From the NCBI RefSeq assembly GCF_049274025.1, contig NZ_JBASRV010000062.1: 8,399 nucleotides of DNA. One strand, written 5' to 3'. This document shows, piece by piece, positions 1-6,136 of this stretch (positions within the stretch are counted from its first letter, which is position 1; every line of letters starts with the position of its first letter). A program made the translations under genes and the position numbers. The DNA is from Miniphocaeibacter sp012841535. GTDB taxonomy: Bacteria > Bacillota > Clostridia > Tissierellales > Peptoniphilaceae. Below the pieces are notes generated by a model. That model had not been told where the DNA came from. It made no database searches and was given only the letters and a program-made list of their open reading frames with translations.

Positions 1-1
1 C

Positions 2-376
2 GAGTATATTATGGCAGGTGGAAATAAAAATGTAATACTGTGTGAAAGGGGAATAAGAACTTTTGAAACAGGTATAAGAAATGTCTTAGATATTACAGCA
101 GTGCCATACTTAAGGGAAAAAACCCACTTACCAATAATAATTGACCCTTCCCATGCATCAGGAATGTGGGAAATGGTAGAACCTTTATCAATAGCGGCAA
201 CAGCTATAGGTGCAGATGGTCTTTTAATTGAGGTTCATAATGACCCTGAAAGAGCTTTATGTGATGGACCACAATCATTAAAACCTTCTAAATTCGACAG
301 ATTAATGAAGGAAATAGCTTTAGTAAGAAAAACAGTTAATGAAATAGGAGAAATGAAAAGTGAAAAGTCCCATTAA
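2..376 (+). CDS. aroF: 3-deoxy-D-arabino-heptulosonate 7-phosphate (DAHP) synthase, C-terminal part (5' end outside window)
   Basis: This enzyme condenses phosphoenolpyruvate with erythrose-4-phosphate to DAHP, the first step of the shikimate pathway, in the cytoplasm. The reading frame is open to the left edge, and the residues before the first Met (E-Y-I) continue the family pattern, so that ATG at position 11 is an internal methionine and not the start. The 124 visible residues carry the C-terminal half of the TIM barrel: MAGGNKNVILCERGIRTFE, then a THLPIIIDPSHASG segment whose His is a metal ligand, then ADGLLIEVH (Glu ligand) and CDGPQSL (Asp ligand) near the end. This pattern fits the type I-beta (Bacillus/Thermotoga-like) DAHP synthases. 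The protein ends about 25 residues after DGPQSL, so there is no C-terminal chorismate mutase domain; whether an N-terminal regulatory domain exists cannot be seen. It is the first visible gene of the operon and overlaps aroB by 17 bases. The symbol aroF is a convention; aroG or aroA(G) is also used. Confidence 0.93.
   Translation, partial: EYIMAGGNKNVILCERGIRTFETGIRNVLDITAVPYLREKTHLPIIIDPSHASGMWEMVEPLSIAATAIGADGLLIEVHNDPERALCDGPQSLKPSKFDRLMKEIALVRKTVNEIGEMKSEKSH
346..350 (+). promoter_or_regulatory. Ribosome binding site fixing the GTG start of aroB
   Basis: AGGAG lies inside the end of the DAHP synthase gene, nine bases before the GTG at 360. There is no in-frame ATG near the N-terminus of aroB, so this site is what supports the GTG as the start. 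It also places aroB initiation upstream of the preceding stop codon, which suggests translational coupling. Confidence 0.7.
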
Positions 377-1433
377 TATTCCAATTAATGCCTCAATAAA
401 ATATAATGTTGTAATTGGAAGAAATCTTTTTAATAATATTTCCAAGAGAATAAAGGAATTAAAGGGCGATTGCACTGTTGCAATTATTACCGATGATATA
501 GTTAACAGTCTATATGGTGAAGAAGTAACTAAGGAACTATCTAATAACAATATAAAAAATTATAAATTTGTATTTCCTAACGGAGAAAAATCTAAAAATA
601 TTAATACTCTAAGTGAAATTTTAGAATTTTTAGCAGGTAATACAATTAATAGAAATGATTTGATTATAGCCTTAGGTGGTGGAGTTGTTGGTGATATTGC
701 AGGTTTTGCAGCGGCAATTTACCTTAGGGGAATAGATTATTTACAAATACCTACAACTTTTCTTGCAGCAATAGATTCTTCTGTTGGTGGAAAAACAGCT
801 ATTGATTTAGAAGCCGGTAAAAATTTAGCAGGGGCTTTTAAACAGCCAATAGAGGTAATTTGTGATGTAGAAACTTTTAAGACGCTAGATGAAAAAATAT
901 TTGCTGATGGTATAGCAGAAGCTATAAAATACGGAGTTTTATTTGACGAGGAATTATTTAATAGATTTTTACAAGATAGGGTTACAGCAAATAGTGAAGA
1001 TATTATAGATATAGTGAAAAAATGTGTTGAACATAAAAGGGATATTGTTGCAAATGATGAATTTGATAGAGGTAAAAGACAATTGCTAAATTTAGGCCAT
1101 ACTGTAGGACATGCTATTGAAAGATGCAGTAATTATGAAATAACCCATGGCCATGCAGTTGCTGCAGGAATGGGGATAATAGCCAGGGCTTCTGAAAAGA
1201 AAAATATAGCCAGGGAAAAGATTAGTGAAAAAATTGAAAAAGCCTTAATAAAGAATGATTTACCTATTAATTCAGACTATTCTACAGAGGAATTATATGA
1301 AAAGGCAATAAAGGACAAGAAGGTTTTAGGTACTAATATTAATTTAATTGTTCCTGAAAAAATTGGAAATTGTAAATTATATAATATTAAAACAGAAGAG
1401 ATTAAAGAATTTATAGAATTGGGAAAGGAATAG
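360..1433 (+). CDS. aroB: 3-dehydroquinate synthase AroB
   Basis: AroB converts DAHP to 3-dehydroquinate, the second shikimate-pathway step, using bound NAD+ and a divalent metal, usually zinc. The 357-residue protein is normal family length. Residues 105-117 (GGGVVGDIAGF) form the glycine-rich NAD-binding loop and residues 139-147 (DSSVGGKTA) the substrate and NAD contact motif, followed by the conserved K154-N155. The expected metal ligands are all visible: E187 in GIAEAIKYG, H247 in LNLGHTVGHAIE, and H263 in THGHAVAAG. The usual HGEAV is HGHAV here; the changed residue is not a metal ligand. The gene starts with GTG, 17 bases before the end of the DAHP synthase gene, and stops 3 bases before aroA. 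It is clearly part of the same transcript as its neighbours. Family assignment is secure. Confidence 0.97.
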   Translation: MKSPINIPINASIKYNVVIGRNLFNNISKRIKELKGDCTVAIITDDIVNSLYGEEVTKELSNNNIKNYKFVFPNGEKSKNINTLSEILEFLAGNTINRNDLIIALGGGVVGDIAGFAAAIYLRGIDYLQIPTTFLAAIDSSVGGKTAIDLEAGKNLAGAFKQPIEVICDVETFKTLDEKIFADGIAEAIKYGVLFDEELFNRFLQDRVTANSEDIIDIVKKCVEHKRDIVANDEFDRGKRQLLNLGHTVGHAIERCSNYEITHGHAVAAGMGIIARASEKKNIAREKISEKIEKALIKNDLPINSDYSTEELYEKAIKDKKVLGTNINLIVPEKIGNCKLYNIKTEEIKEFIELGKE

Positions 1434-1436
1434 TAT

Positions 1437-2693
1437 ATGGATATTTCAATAAAACCAAATTATTTAAATGGTGAAGTAGATGCAATTTCTTCAAAATCCC
1501 ATGGCCATAGAATTTTAATTTGTGCTGCACTAGCAGATAAGACTACAAATATTGTATTGGAAAAAACTTCAATTGATATAGACACAACTATGAATTGCTT
1601 AAGGGCATTAGGGGCCAAAATTGAAAAAGACGGGATTAATATAAAAGTAACACCTATAGAAAAAACAAATTCAGTTCCTTTACTGGACTGTATGGAAAGT
1701 GGAACTACCTATAGGTTGATGTTACCTATTGCAGCTGCTTTATATAAGGAAGTGGATTTTACCGGTAGGGGAAGATTACCGGAAAGACCAATGTCGGATT
1801 TAATAAATGCCATGAAGGAACATGGAACTACTTTTTCTAAGGAAAAAATTCCCTTTACTGTAAAAAACGGTTTAAAAGGTGGAGTTTTTGAAATTCCCGG
1901 TGATGTTAGCTCCCAATATATTTCCGGCTTGTTATTTGCTGCGCCTTTATTAGATGAAGATGTTGAAATCAGATTAACAACAAAGTTAGAATCTAGAAAT
2001 TATGTTGAAATGACAATAGATGCTATGGAACAGTTTGGAGTAGTTGTAGAAAGATTTGAAAATGGATTCTTTGTTAAAAAAGGTCAAAAATATATATCTA
2101 CAAGTGATGTAAGGATTGAAGGCGACTGGTCAAATGCAGCATTTTTCCTTGCTGCAGGTGCAATTGGAAAAGAAGTTGTTGTAAGAAAATTAAATATGAA
2201 CTCCACTCAAGGAGATAAGGAAATAGTCAAAGTATTAAAGGATTTTGGTGCTAAGGTAGAAGTAGGAGAGGACTATGTAAAAGTTAGTCCAGGTAATTTA
2301 AAGGCCATTACCTTGGATATTTCAGAAATACCGGATTCTTTACCTATATTATCCATAGTTGCTTCCTATGCTGAAGGGAAAACAGAATTTATTAATGCTA
2401 AAAGGTTAAGATTAAAGGAAAGTGATAGACTGGTAACCACTAGAAAAATGATTGAAAATTTAGGTGGTAAGGCTTTTGAAGAACCTGAAAGTTTAACAGT
2501 TGAAGGAGTTAGAAAGCTTAAAGGTGGTAAGACGGAATCCTTTAATGACCATAGACTTGCAATGGCTTCAGCAATTGGATCTATAATTTCAGAAAACAAG
2601 GTAATTATTAAAGATGCAGAAGCTGTAAATAAATCCTATCCTAAATTTTATGAAGATTTTAAGTCCTTAGGGGGAAATATAGATGTCATCTAG
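1437..2693 (+). CDS. aroA: 5-enolpyruvylshikimate-3-phosphate synthase AroA
   Basis: AroA transfers the enolpyruvyl group of phosphoenolpyruvate to shikimate-3-phosphate, step six of the pathway, and is the target of glyphosate. At 418 residues it is full length. Visible motifs, in order, are SSKSHGHR (18-25; K20 and R25 bind substrate), ESGTTYR (87-93; the PEP loop), RPM (117-119), GDVSSQY (155-161; shikimate-3-phosphate binding), EIPD (297-300; D300 matches the catalytic Asp), RLKESDRL (325-332; E328 and R331) and NDHRLAMA (370-377). The PEP loop reads ESGTTYRLM where enterobacterial enzymes have NAGTAMRPL; from memory, clostridial AroA proteins often have the ESG-type loop. The start follows AAAGGAA at 1424-1430, six bases upstream. 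The gene begins 3 bases after aroB and its last 11 bases overlap aroC. Confidence 0.97.
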   Translation: MDISIKPNYLNGEVDAISSKSHGHRILICAALADKTTNIVLEKTSIDIDTTMNCLRALGAKIEKDGINIKVTPIEKTNSVPLLDCMESGTTYRLMLPIAAALYKEVDFTGRGRLPERPMSDLINAMKEHGTTFSKEKIPFTVKNGLKGGVFEIPGDVSSQYISGLLFAAPLLDEDVEIRLTTKLESRNYVEMTIDAMEQFGVVVERFENGFFVKKGQKYISTSDVRIEGDWSNAAFFLAAGAIGKEVVVRKLNMNSTQGDKEIVKVLKDFGAKVEVGEDYVKVSPGNLKAITLDISEIPDSLPILSIVASYAEGKTEFINAKRLRLKESDRLVTTRKMIENLGGKAFEEPESLTVEGVRKLKGGKTESFNDHRLAMASAIGSIISENKVIIKDAEAVNKSYPKFYEDFKSLGGNIDVI

Positions 2694-3771
2694 TTTTGGT
2701 AATAAATTAAAGGTTTCAATTTTTGGAGAATCCCATGGTAGAGGAATTGGATGTACAATTGACAGTTTACCGGCAGGTGAAAAAATTGATTTAGATAGAT
2801 TAAATCAATTTATGGGAAGAAGAGCACCAGGGAAAAACAAATTTGGAACTAAAAGAAAAGAAAAGGATGAAGTTGAATTTTTGTCCGGAATAGTAGACGG
2901 CGTAACAACAGGTAGTCCCTTAACGGGAATTATATTTAATAAGGATCAAAAATCCAAGGACTACAAAAATCTGGAAATAGTTCCAAGACCTTCCCATGCA
3001 GATTTTACTGCCTATGTAAAATATAGGGGTTTTGCAGATATGAGAGGTGGAGGTCATTTTTCAGGAAGACTTACAGCACCAATATGTATTGCTGGAGGAA
3101 TAGCTAAACAAATACTTGAAAGAAAGAATATTTATGTAGGAGCACATTTATTATCCTTAGGTGAATTAAAGGACGATTCCTATGATTTTGTAAATTTATC
3201 TAAAGAGGATTTAGAAGCAGTATCAAATAGGGATTTTCCTGTATTAAATAAAGAAACTTCCCAGTTAATGAAAGAATATTTAAATGATATTAGAAATGAA
3301 CAGGATTCCATTGGTGGAATAATTGAAGCCGGAGTAATAGGTTTACCTGTTGGACTTGGAAATCCTATGTTTGATGGAATTGAAAATAAACTAGCAAAAG
3401 TTTTATTTGGAGTTCCCGGAATAAAAGGCCTTGAATTTGGAAGTGGTTTTCAGGGAACAAAATTAAAAGGATCAAAACACAATGATGCTTTTGATATTGT
3501 TAATGGAGAAATAAGAACGAAAACAAATAATAATGGTGGAATTATTGGAGGAATTTCCAATGGTATGCCAGTGCTTTTAAAGGTTGCAATGAAACCGACT
3601 CCATCTATTTCCTTAGAACAGGATTCAATTAACTTAAATACAAAAAAGAAAGAAAAACTGGTAATACATGGTAGACATGATCCTTGTATAGCTGTAAGGG
3701 CAGTACCGGTAATAGAAGCTGTAATTGCTACTGTAATACTGGATTTATTAATGGAAGAAGGACTGTTGTAA
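2683..3771 (+). CDS. aroC: Chorismate synthase AroC
   Basis: AroC removes phosphate from EPSP to give chorismate, the last step of the common aromatic pathway, using reduced FMN as a catalytic cofactor. The 362 residues match the family. The start carries FGESHG (14-19; H18 catalytic), then MGRRAPG (44-50; paired arginines that bind EPSP), then RPSHADFTAYVKYRGFADMR (102-121) leading into GGGHFSGR (122-129), then TNNNGGIIGGISNG (281-294), and RHDPC (331-335; catalytic His) followed by RAVPVIEA. In the last motif the common PRAVP is VRAVP. AGGGGG at 2669-2674 sits eight bases before the ATG. The gene overlaps aroA by 11 bases and its stop is 2 bases before aroE-aroK. No flavin reductase domain is present, so reduced FMN must come from elsewhere (monofunctional type). 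Confidence 0.97.
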   Translation: MSSSFGNKLKVSIFGESHGRGIGCTIDSLPAGEKIDLDRLNQFMGRRAPGKNKFGTKRKEKDEVEFLSGIVDGVTTGSPLTGIIFNKDQKSKDYKNLEIVPRPSHADFTAYVKYRGFADMRGGGHFSGRLTAPICIAGGIAKQILERKNIYVGAHLLSLGELKDDSYDFVNLSKEDLEAVSNRDFPVLNKETSQLMKEYLNDIRNEQDSIGGIIEAGVIGLPVGLGNPMFDGIENKLAKVLFGVPGIKGLEFGSGFQGTKLKGSKHNDAFDIVNGEIRTKTNNNGGIIGGISNGMPVLLKVAMKPTPSISLEQDSINLNTKKKEKLVIHGRHDPCIAVRAVPVIEAVIATVILDLLMEEGLL

Positions 3772-3773
3772 TT

Positions 3774-5018
3774 ATGGAAGTAAAAGAATATGGACTTTTA
3801 GGAGCTCATCTTTCCTATAGTTTTTCACCTGAAATACATGGTTATTTTGCAGACTATAAATATGAATTATTTGAAAAAGAAGAAGGGGAAATAGAGGAGT
3901 TTTTAAAAGATGAAAATTTAAAGGCCATTAATGTAACTATACCCTATAAAAAAACTGTTATGAAATACTGTAATGAAATTTCAGATATAGCTAAAAGAAT
4001 AGATGCTGTTAATGTAGTGAAGTTTTCAAATGGAAAATTATACGGTGATAATACCGATTATTACGGTGTAAAGTATATGCTTTCAAAAGGTGAAATTACT
4101 ATAAAGAACAAAAGAGTAGCCATACTTGGTGATGGTGCTACTTCTCAAACAGTAAGAGTAGTTCTTGAGGACTTAGGTGCTAAAGAAATACTTATAATTT
4201 CACGAAAGGGAAAAATTAAATTTTCTGACTTAGAAAAATATAATTTTGTTGAAGTTATTATAAACTGTACACCTGTTGGAATGTATCCTGGAGAAGCAAA
4301 GTCCCTTGTGGATTTAAATGAATTTAGAAACATAGAGGCTGTAGCAGATGTTGTTTATAATCCTGCCAGAACAGCCTTAATTTTACAAGGTGAAAAACTT
4401 GGAATAAAAACTATAAATGGACTTCCAATGTTAGTAGGGCAGGCAAAAGAGGCTGTGGAAATATTTTTAAACAAAAAAATAGATAATAGTAAATTAGACG
4501 AAGTATATGGAAAAATATATAGAAGTACCCACAATATTATCCTTATAGGAATGCCAGGTTCAGGTAAAAGCAGTATTGGAGAAAAAGTTGCATTAAAGTT
4601 AGAAAAAGAATTTATAGACATAGATAAGGAAATAGAAAAAGAAAAAAATATGTCAATTCCACAAATTTTTGAAAGAGAGGGAGAAGAAAGCTTTCGAAAA
4701 ATAGAGAAAGAGCTTACTAATAAATTTTCAAGAAAAACCGGTGTAGTAATATCAACAGGTGGTGGAGTTGTACTTGATGAAGAAAATTATAATCCTTTAA
4801 AACAAAATGGATTTATTGTCCTTATAGAAAGAGAAATAGATAAGCTTTCAACACAGGGAAGACCATTGTCTCAAGGTGGAATTAATAGGCTAATAGAAAT
4901 AAAAGAAGAAAGACAAAGTAAATATGAGGCTTTTAGTGATATTAAAGTAAATAATGTCTATTTACCTAATGCTGTAGATGAAATAGTGGAGGCATTTAAT
5001 GAAAATCCTAGTAATTAA
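3774..5018 (+). CDS. aroEK: Fused shikimate dehydrogenase - shikimate kinase (AroE-AroK)
   Basis: This one 414-residue chain carries two consecutive pathway steps: reduction of 3-dehydroshikimate to shikimate (AroE, NADPH-type) and its phosphorylation by ATP to shikimate-3-phosphate (AroK). Residues 1 to about 235 are AroE: SYSFSPEIH (14-22; shikimate serines), NVTIPYKK (53-60; K59 catalytic), GDNTDYYG (91-98; D95 catalytic), LGDGATS (118-124; nucleotide-binding glycine loop), INCTPVGM (163-170) and NGLPMLVGQA (215-224). A charged linker of about 18 residues follows. Residues from about 253 are AroK: Walker A GMPGSGKSS (259-267), IDID (281-284), FRKIE (307-311), STGGG (327-331), lid GRPL (362-365) and R380...Y384. 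Both domains are near full length with their key residues intact, and the frame runs through without a stop. The frame is also open upstream inside aroC, but MEVKEYGLLG is the normal AroE beginning, so ATG 3774 is chosen; a purine-rich GAAGAAGGA lies about 11 bases before it. The gene overlaps aroQ by 20 bases. Confidence 0.95.
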   Translation: MEVKEYGLLGAHLSYSFSPEIHGYFADYKYELFEKEEGEIEEFLKDENLKAINVTIPYKKTVMKYCNEISDIAKRIDAVNVVKFSNGKLYGDNTDYYGVKYMLSKGEITIKNKRVAILGDGATSQTVRVVLEDLGAKEILIISRKGKIKFSDLEKYNFVEVIINCTPVGMYPGEAKSLVDLNEFRNIEAVADVVYNPARTALILQGEKLGIKTINGLPMLVGQAKEAVEIFLNKKIDNSKLDEVYGKIYRSTHNIILIGMPGSGKSSIGEKVALKLEKEFIDIDKEIEKEKNMSIPQIFEREGEESFRKIEKELTNKFSRKTGVVISTGGGVVLDEENYNPLKQNGFIVLIEREIDKLSTQGRPLSQGGINRLIEIKEERQSKYEAFSDIKVNNVYLPNAVDEIVEAFNENPSN

Positions 5019-5430
5019 TGGGCCTAATATAAATATGTTAGGAATAAGAGAACCTGAAATATATGGTAGAGAAACCTACGATGATTTAATAGCCTATGTT
5101 AAAGAGGAGGCAAAACTATTAAATACTAAAGTAAGTTTTTACCAATCCAATCATGAAGGGGATTTAGTAGATAAAATACAAGAGTCCTATGGTAAATACG
5201 ATGGTATAGTAATAAATCCGGCAGCATACACCCATACATCAGTAGCTTTATTAGATGTAGTGAAGGCAGTGGGAATACCAACGGTGGAAGTGCATATATC
5301 AGACCCAGATAGTAGAGATGAATTTAGAAAAATATCCTACATAAGACAAGCCTGTGTTGAAACAATAAAAGGGAAAGGCTTTAAGGGATATATTGAAGCA
5401 ATTGAATACTTAGTGAAACATCATAGTTAA
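4999..5430 (+). CDS. aroQ: Type II 3-dehydroquinate dehydratase AroQ
   Basis: AroQ dehydrates 3-dehydroquinate to 3-dehydroshikimate, step three, by the type II mechanism; known family members are dodecamers of small flavodoxin-like subunits. At 143 residues the length is typical. Motifs visible are NGPNINMLG (7-15), REPEIYG (17-23; R17 lid arginine and Y22 catalytic tyrosine), FYQSNHEG (47-54), INPAAYTHTS (72-81; N73 and H79), and EVHISD (97-102; H99 the catalytic histidine) followed by RDEFR (106-110). The usual HISN or HLSN is HISD here, and the usual REEFR is RDEFR. GTGGAGG at 4986-4992 lies six bases before the ATG, inside the end of aroE-aroK. It is the last gene of the operon, and its final codons form the 5' arm of the terminator. 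With it, the pathway has no gap. Confidence 0.96.
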   Translation: MKILVINGPNINMLGIREPEIYGRETYDDLIAYVKEEAKLLNTKVSFYQSNHEGDLVDKIQESYGKYDGIVINPAAYTHTSVALLDVVKAVGIPTVEVHISDPDSRDEFRKISYIRQACVETIKGKGFKGYIEAIEYLVKHHS

Positions 5431-5445
5431 GCTATGGTGTTTTTT
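5416..5445 (+). terminator. Rho-independent terminator of the aro operon, loop contains the aroQ stop codon
   Basis: The arm AAACATCATAG (5416-5426) pairs with CTATGGTGTTT (5432-5442), eleven base pairs with one G-U pair, around a five-base loop (5427-5431). A run of six T residues (5440-5445) follows the eight-pair core, and a second run of five T lies at 5452-5456. The last sense codons of aroQ make up the 5' arm and the TAA (5428-5430) sits in the loop. The hairpin is followed by no further aro gene, which fits an operon end. Confidence 0.82.
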
Positions 5446-5481
5446 ATTGTGTTTTTGTAATATTTTTTTAATTAATTCTTA

Positions 5482-5512
5482 TAAATACCAATTAATATGT
5501 TTTAGGTATTTA
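5482..5512 (+). repeat. Inverted repeat in the leader of the DUF1211 gene
   Basis: TAAATACC (5482-5489) and GGTATTTA (5505-5512) are perfect 8-bp inverted arms around 15 A/T-rich bases. They lie in the 127-bp spacer between the aro terminator and the membrane-protein gene, about 45 bases before its start. No T run follows, so it is not a terminator. It could be an operator or an mRNA hairpin; in such an A/T-rich spacer chance is also possible. I see no convincing -35/-10 pair in this spacer. Confidence 0.35.
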
Positions 5513-5545
5513 ACTCTTGGAAAAATATTTCTAGTAAATTTAATT

Positions 5546-5551
5546 AGGAAG
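5546..5551 (+). promoter_or_regulatory. Ribosome binding site of the DUF1211 membrane-protein gene
   Basis: AGGAAG lies six bases before ATG 5558 and twelve before ATG 5564. It favours 5558 as the start and argues against the open frame further upstream, which begins near the aro terminator and reads through untranslated-looking A/T-rich spacer. Confidence 0.6.
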
Positions 5552-5557
5552 TATTAT

Positions 5558-6133
5558 ATGTTTATGAATAAAAATAGATTAGAGGCTTTTTCAGATGGTG
5601 TTATAGCTATTGTAATTACTTTATTGGTTTTAAATTTAAAAGTTCCTAAAACACCATCAATTTATGAAATATGGAAAATTAGAGAAAGTTTAATTACATA
5701 TATTTCCAGCTTTATTTTTATTATTGTTATATGGCAAAGCCATCATCAATTTTTATATTTAGCTAAGTCAATAAGCGATTCTGCAGTCTGGACTAATAAT
5801 TTTTGGCTATTTTACTTAACTTTTTCTCCTCTTGTAACATATAAGATAAGTGAATTTCCTACAAAAATATGGCCAGCATTTTCTTACTCCATAGTTTATT
5901 TTATGTGGGGTTTATCCTATGGAATATTAACTAAGACCTTGGTTAAAGCAAGTGGTGAAGATTCTAAATTACAAAAAATAATATCTAAGGATAAGAGAAG
6001 TAAATTCTCTTTATTAGTAAATATTTTCATATTTATAGGAATCTTTTTTTGGCCTCCATTTGTCATAATTGGAAGATTGATAATATCAGCTATATGGGCA
6101 ATACCTTATGGTAAAATTGGTAAATACAATTAA
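5558..6133 (+). CDS. TMEM175/DUF1211 family integral membrane protein (putative potassium channel)
   Basis: This is a small integral membrane protein of about 191 residues. Its N-terminus carries the family signature RLEAFSDGVIAIVITLLVL (R7, F11-S12-D13), which opens helix 1 of the TMEM175/DUF1211 family, and WQSHHQF (59-65) follows helix 2. Six hydrophobic stretches are visible at roughly 12-28, 44-58, 80-98, 104-122, 140-155 and 157-174, matching the single six-helix unit of bacterial members. Characterised bacterial TMEM175 proteins are tetrameric potassium-permeable channels without the classic TVGYG filter; that role here is by family only. A charged loop (about 122-140) precedes helix 5. 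The start at 5558 is taken from the ribosome binding site; 5564 is possible and would remove two residues. The gene stands alone: a terminator precedes it and it converges on the murR-type gene with 3 bases between stops. Nothing in the context links it to aromatic or MurNAc metabolism. Confidence 0.85.
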   Translation: MFMNKNRLEAFSDGVIAIVITLLVLNLKVPKTPSIYEIWKIRESLITYISSFIFIIVIWQSHHQFLYLAKSISDSAVWTNNFWLFYLTFSPLVTYKISEFPTKIWPAFSYSIVYFMWGLSYGILTKTLVKASGEDSKLQKIISKDKRSKFSLLVNIFIFIGIFFWPPFVIIGRLIISAIWAIPYGKIGKYN

Positions 6134-6136
6134 ATA

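Noticed and set aside
11..376. ATG at position 11 as the start of a complete 121-residue protein
   Set aside because: The frame is open to the window edge and the upstream residues continue the DAHP synthase pattern, so this Met is internal and the gene is partial.
2366..2599. Antisense open frame inside aroA, and similar minus-strand frames within aroB and aroE-aroK
   Set aside because: They lie opposite strongly conserved coding regions, match no family I recognise and have no initiation signals.
3684..3773. Longer start for AroE-AroK reading back into aroC
   Set aside because: The extra 30 residues are cysteine- and asparagine-rich and unlike AroE; they are the aroC coding sequence in another frame. 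ATG 3774 begins the normal AroE N-terminus.
5447..5557. Longer start for the DUF1211 protein
   Set aside because: The extension begins just after the terminator T run and runs through A/T-rich spacer, while a ribosome binding site and the family N-terminus point to 5558 or 5564.
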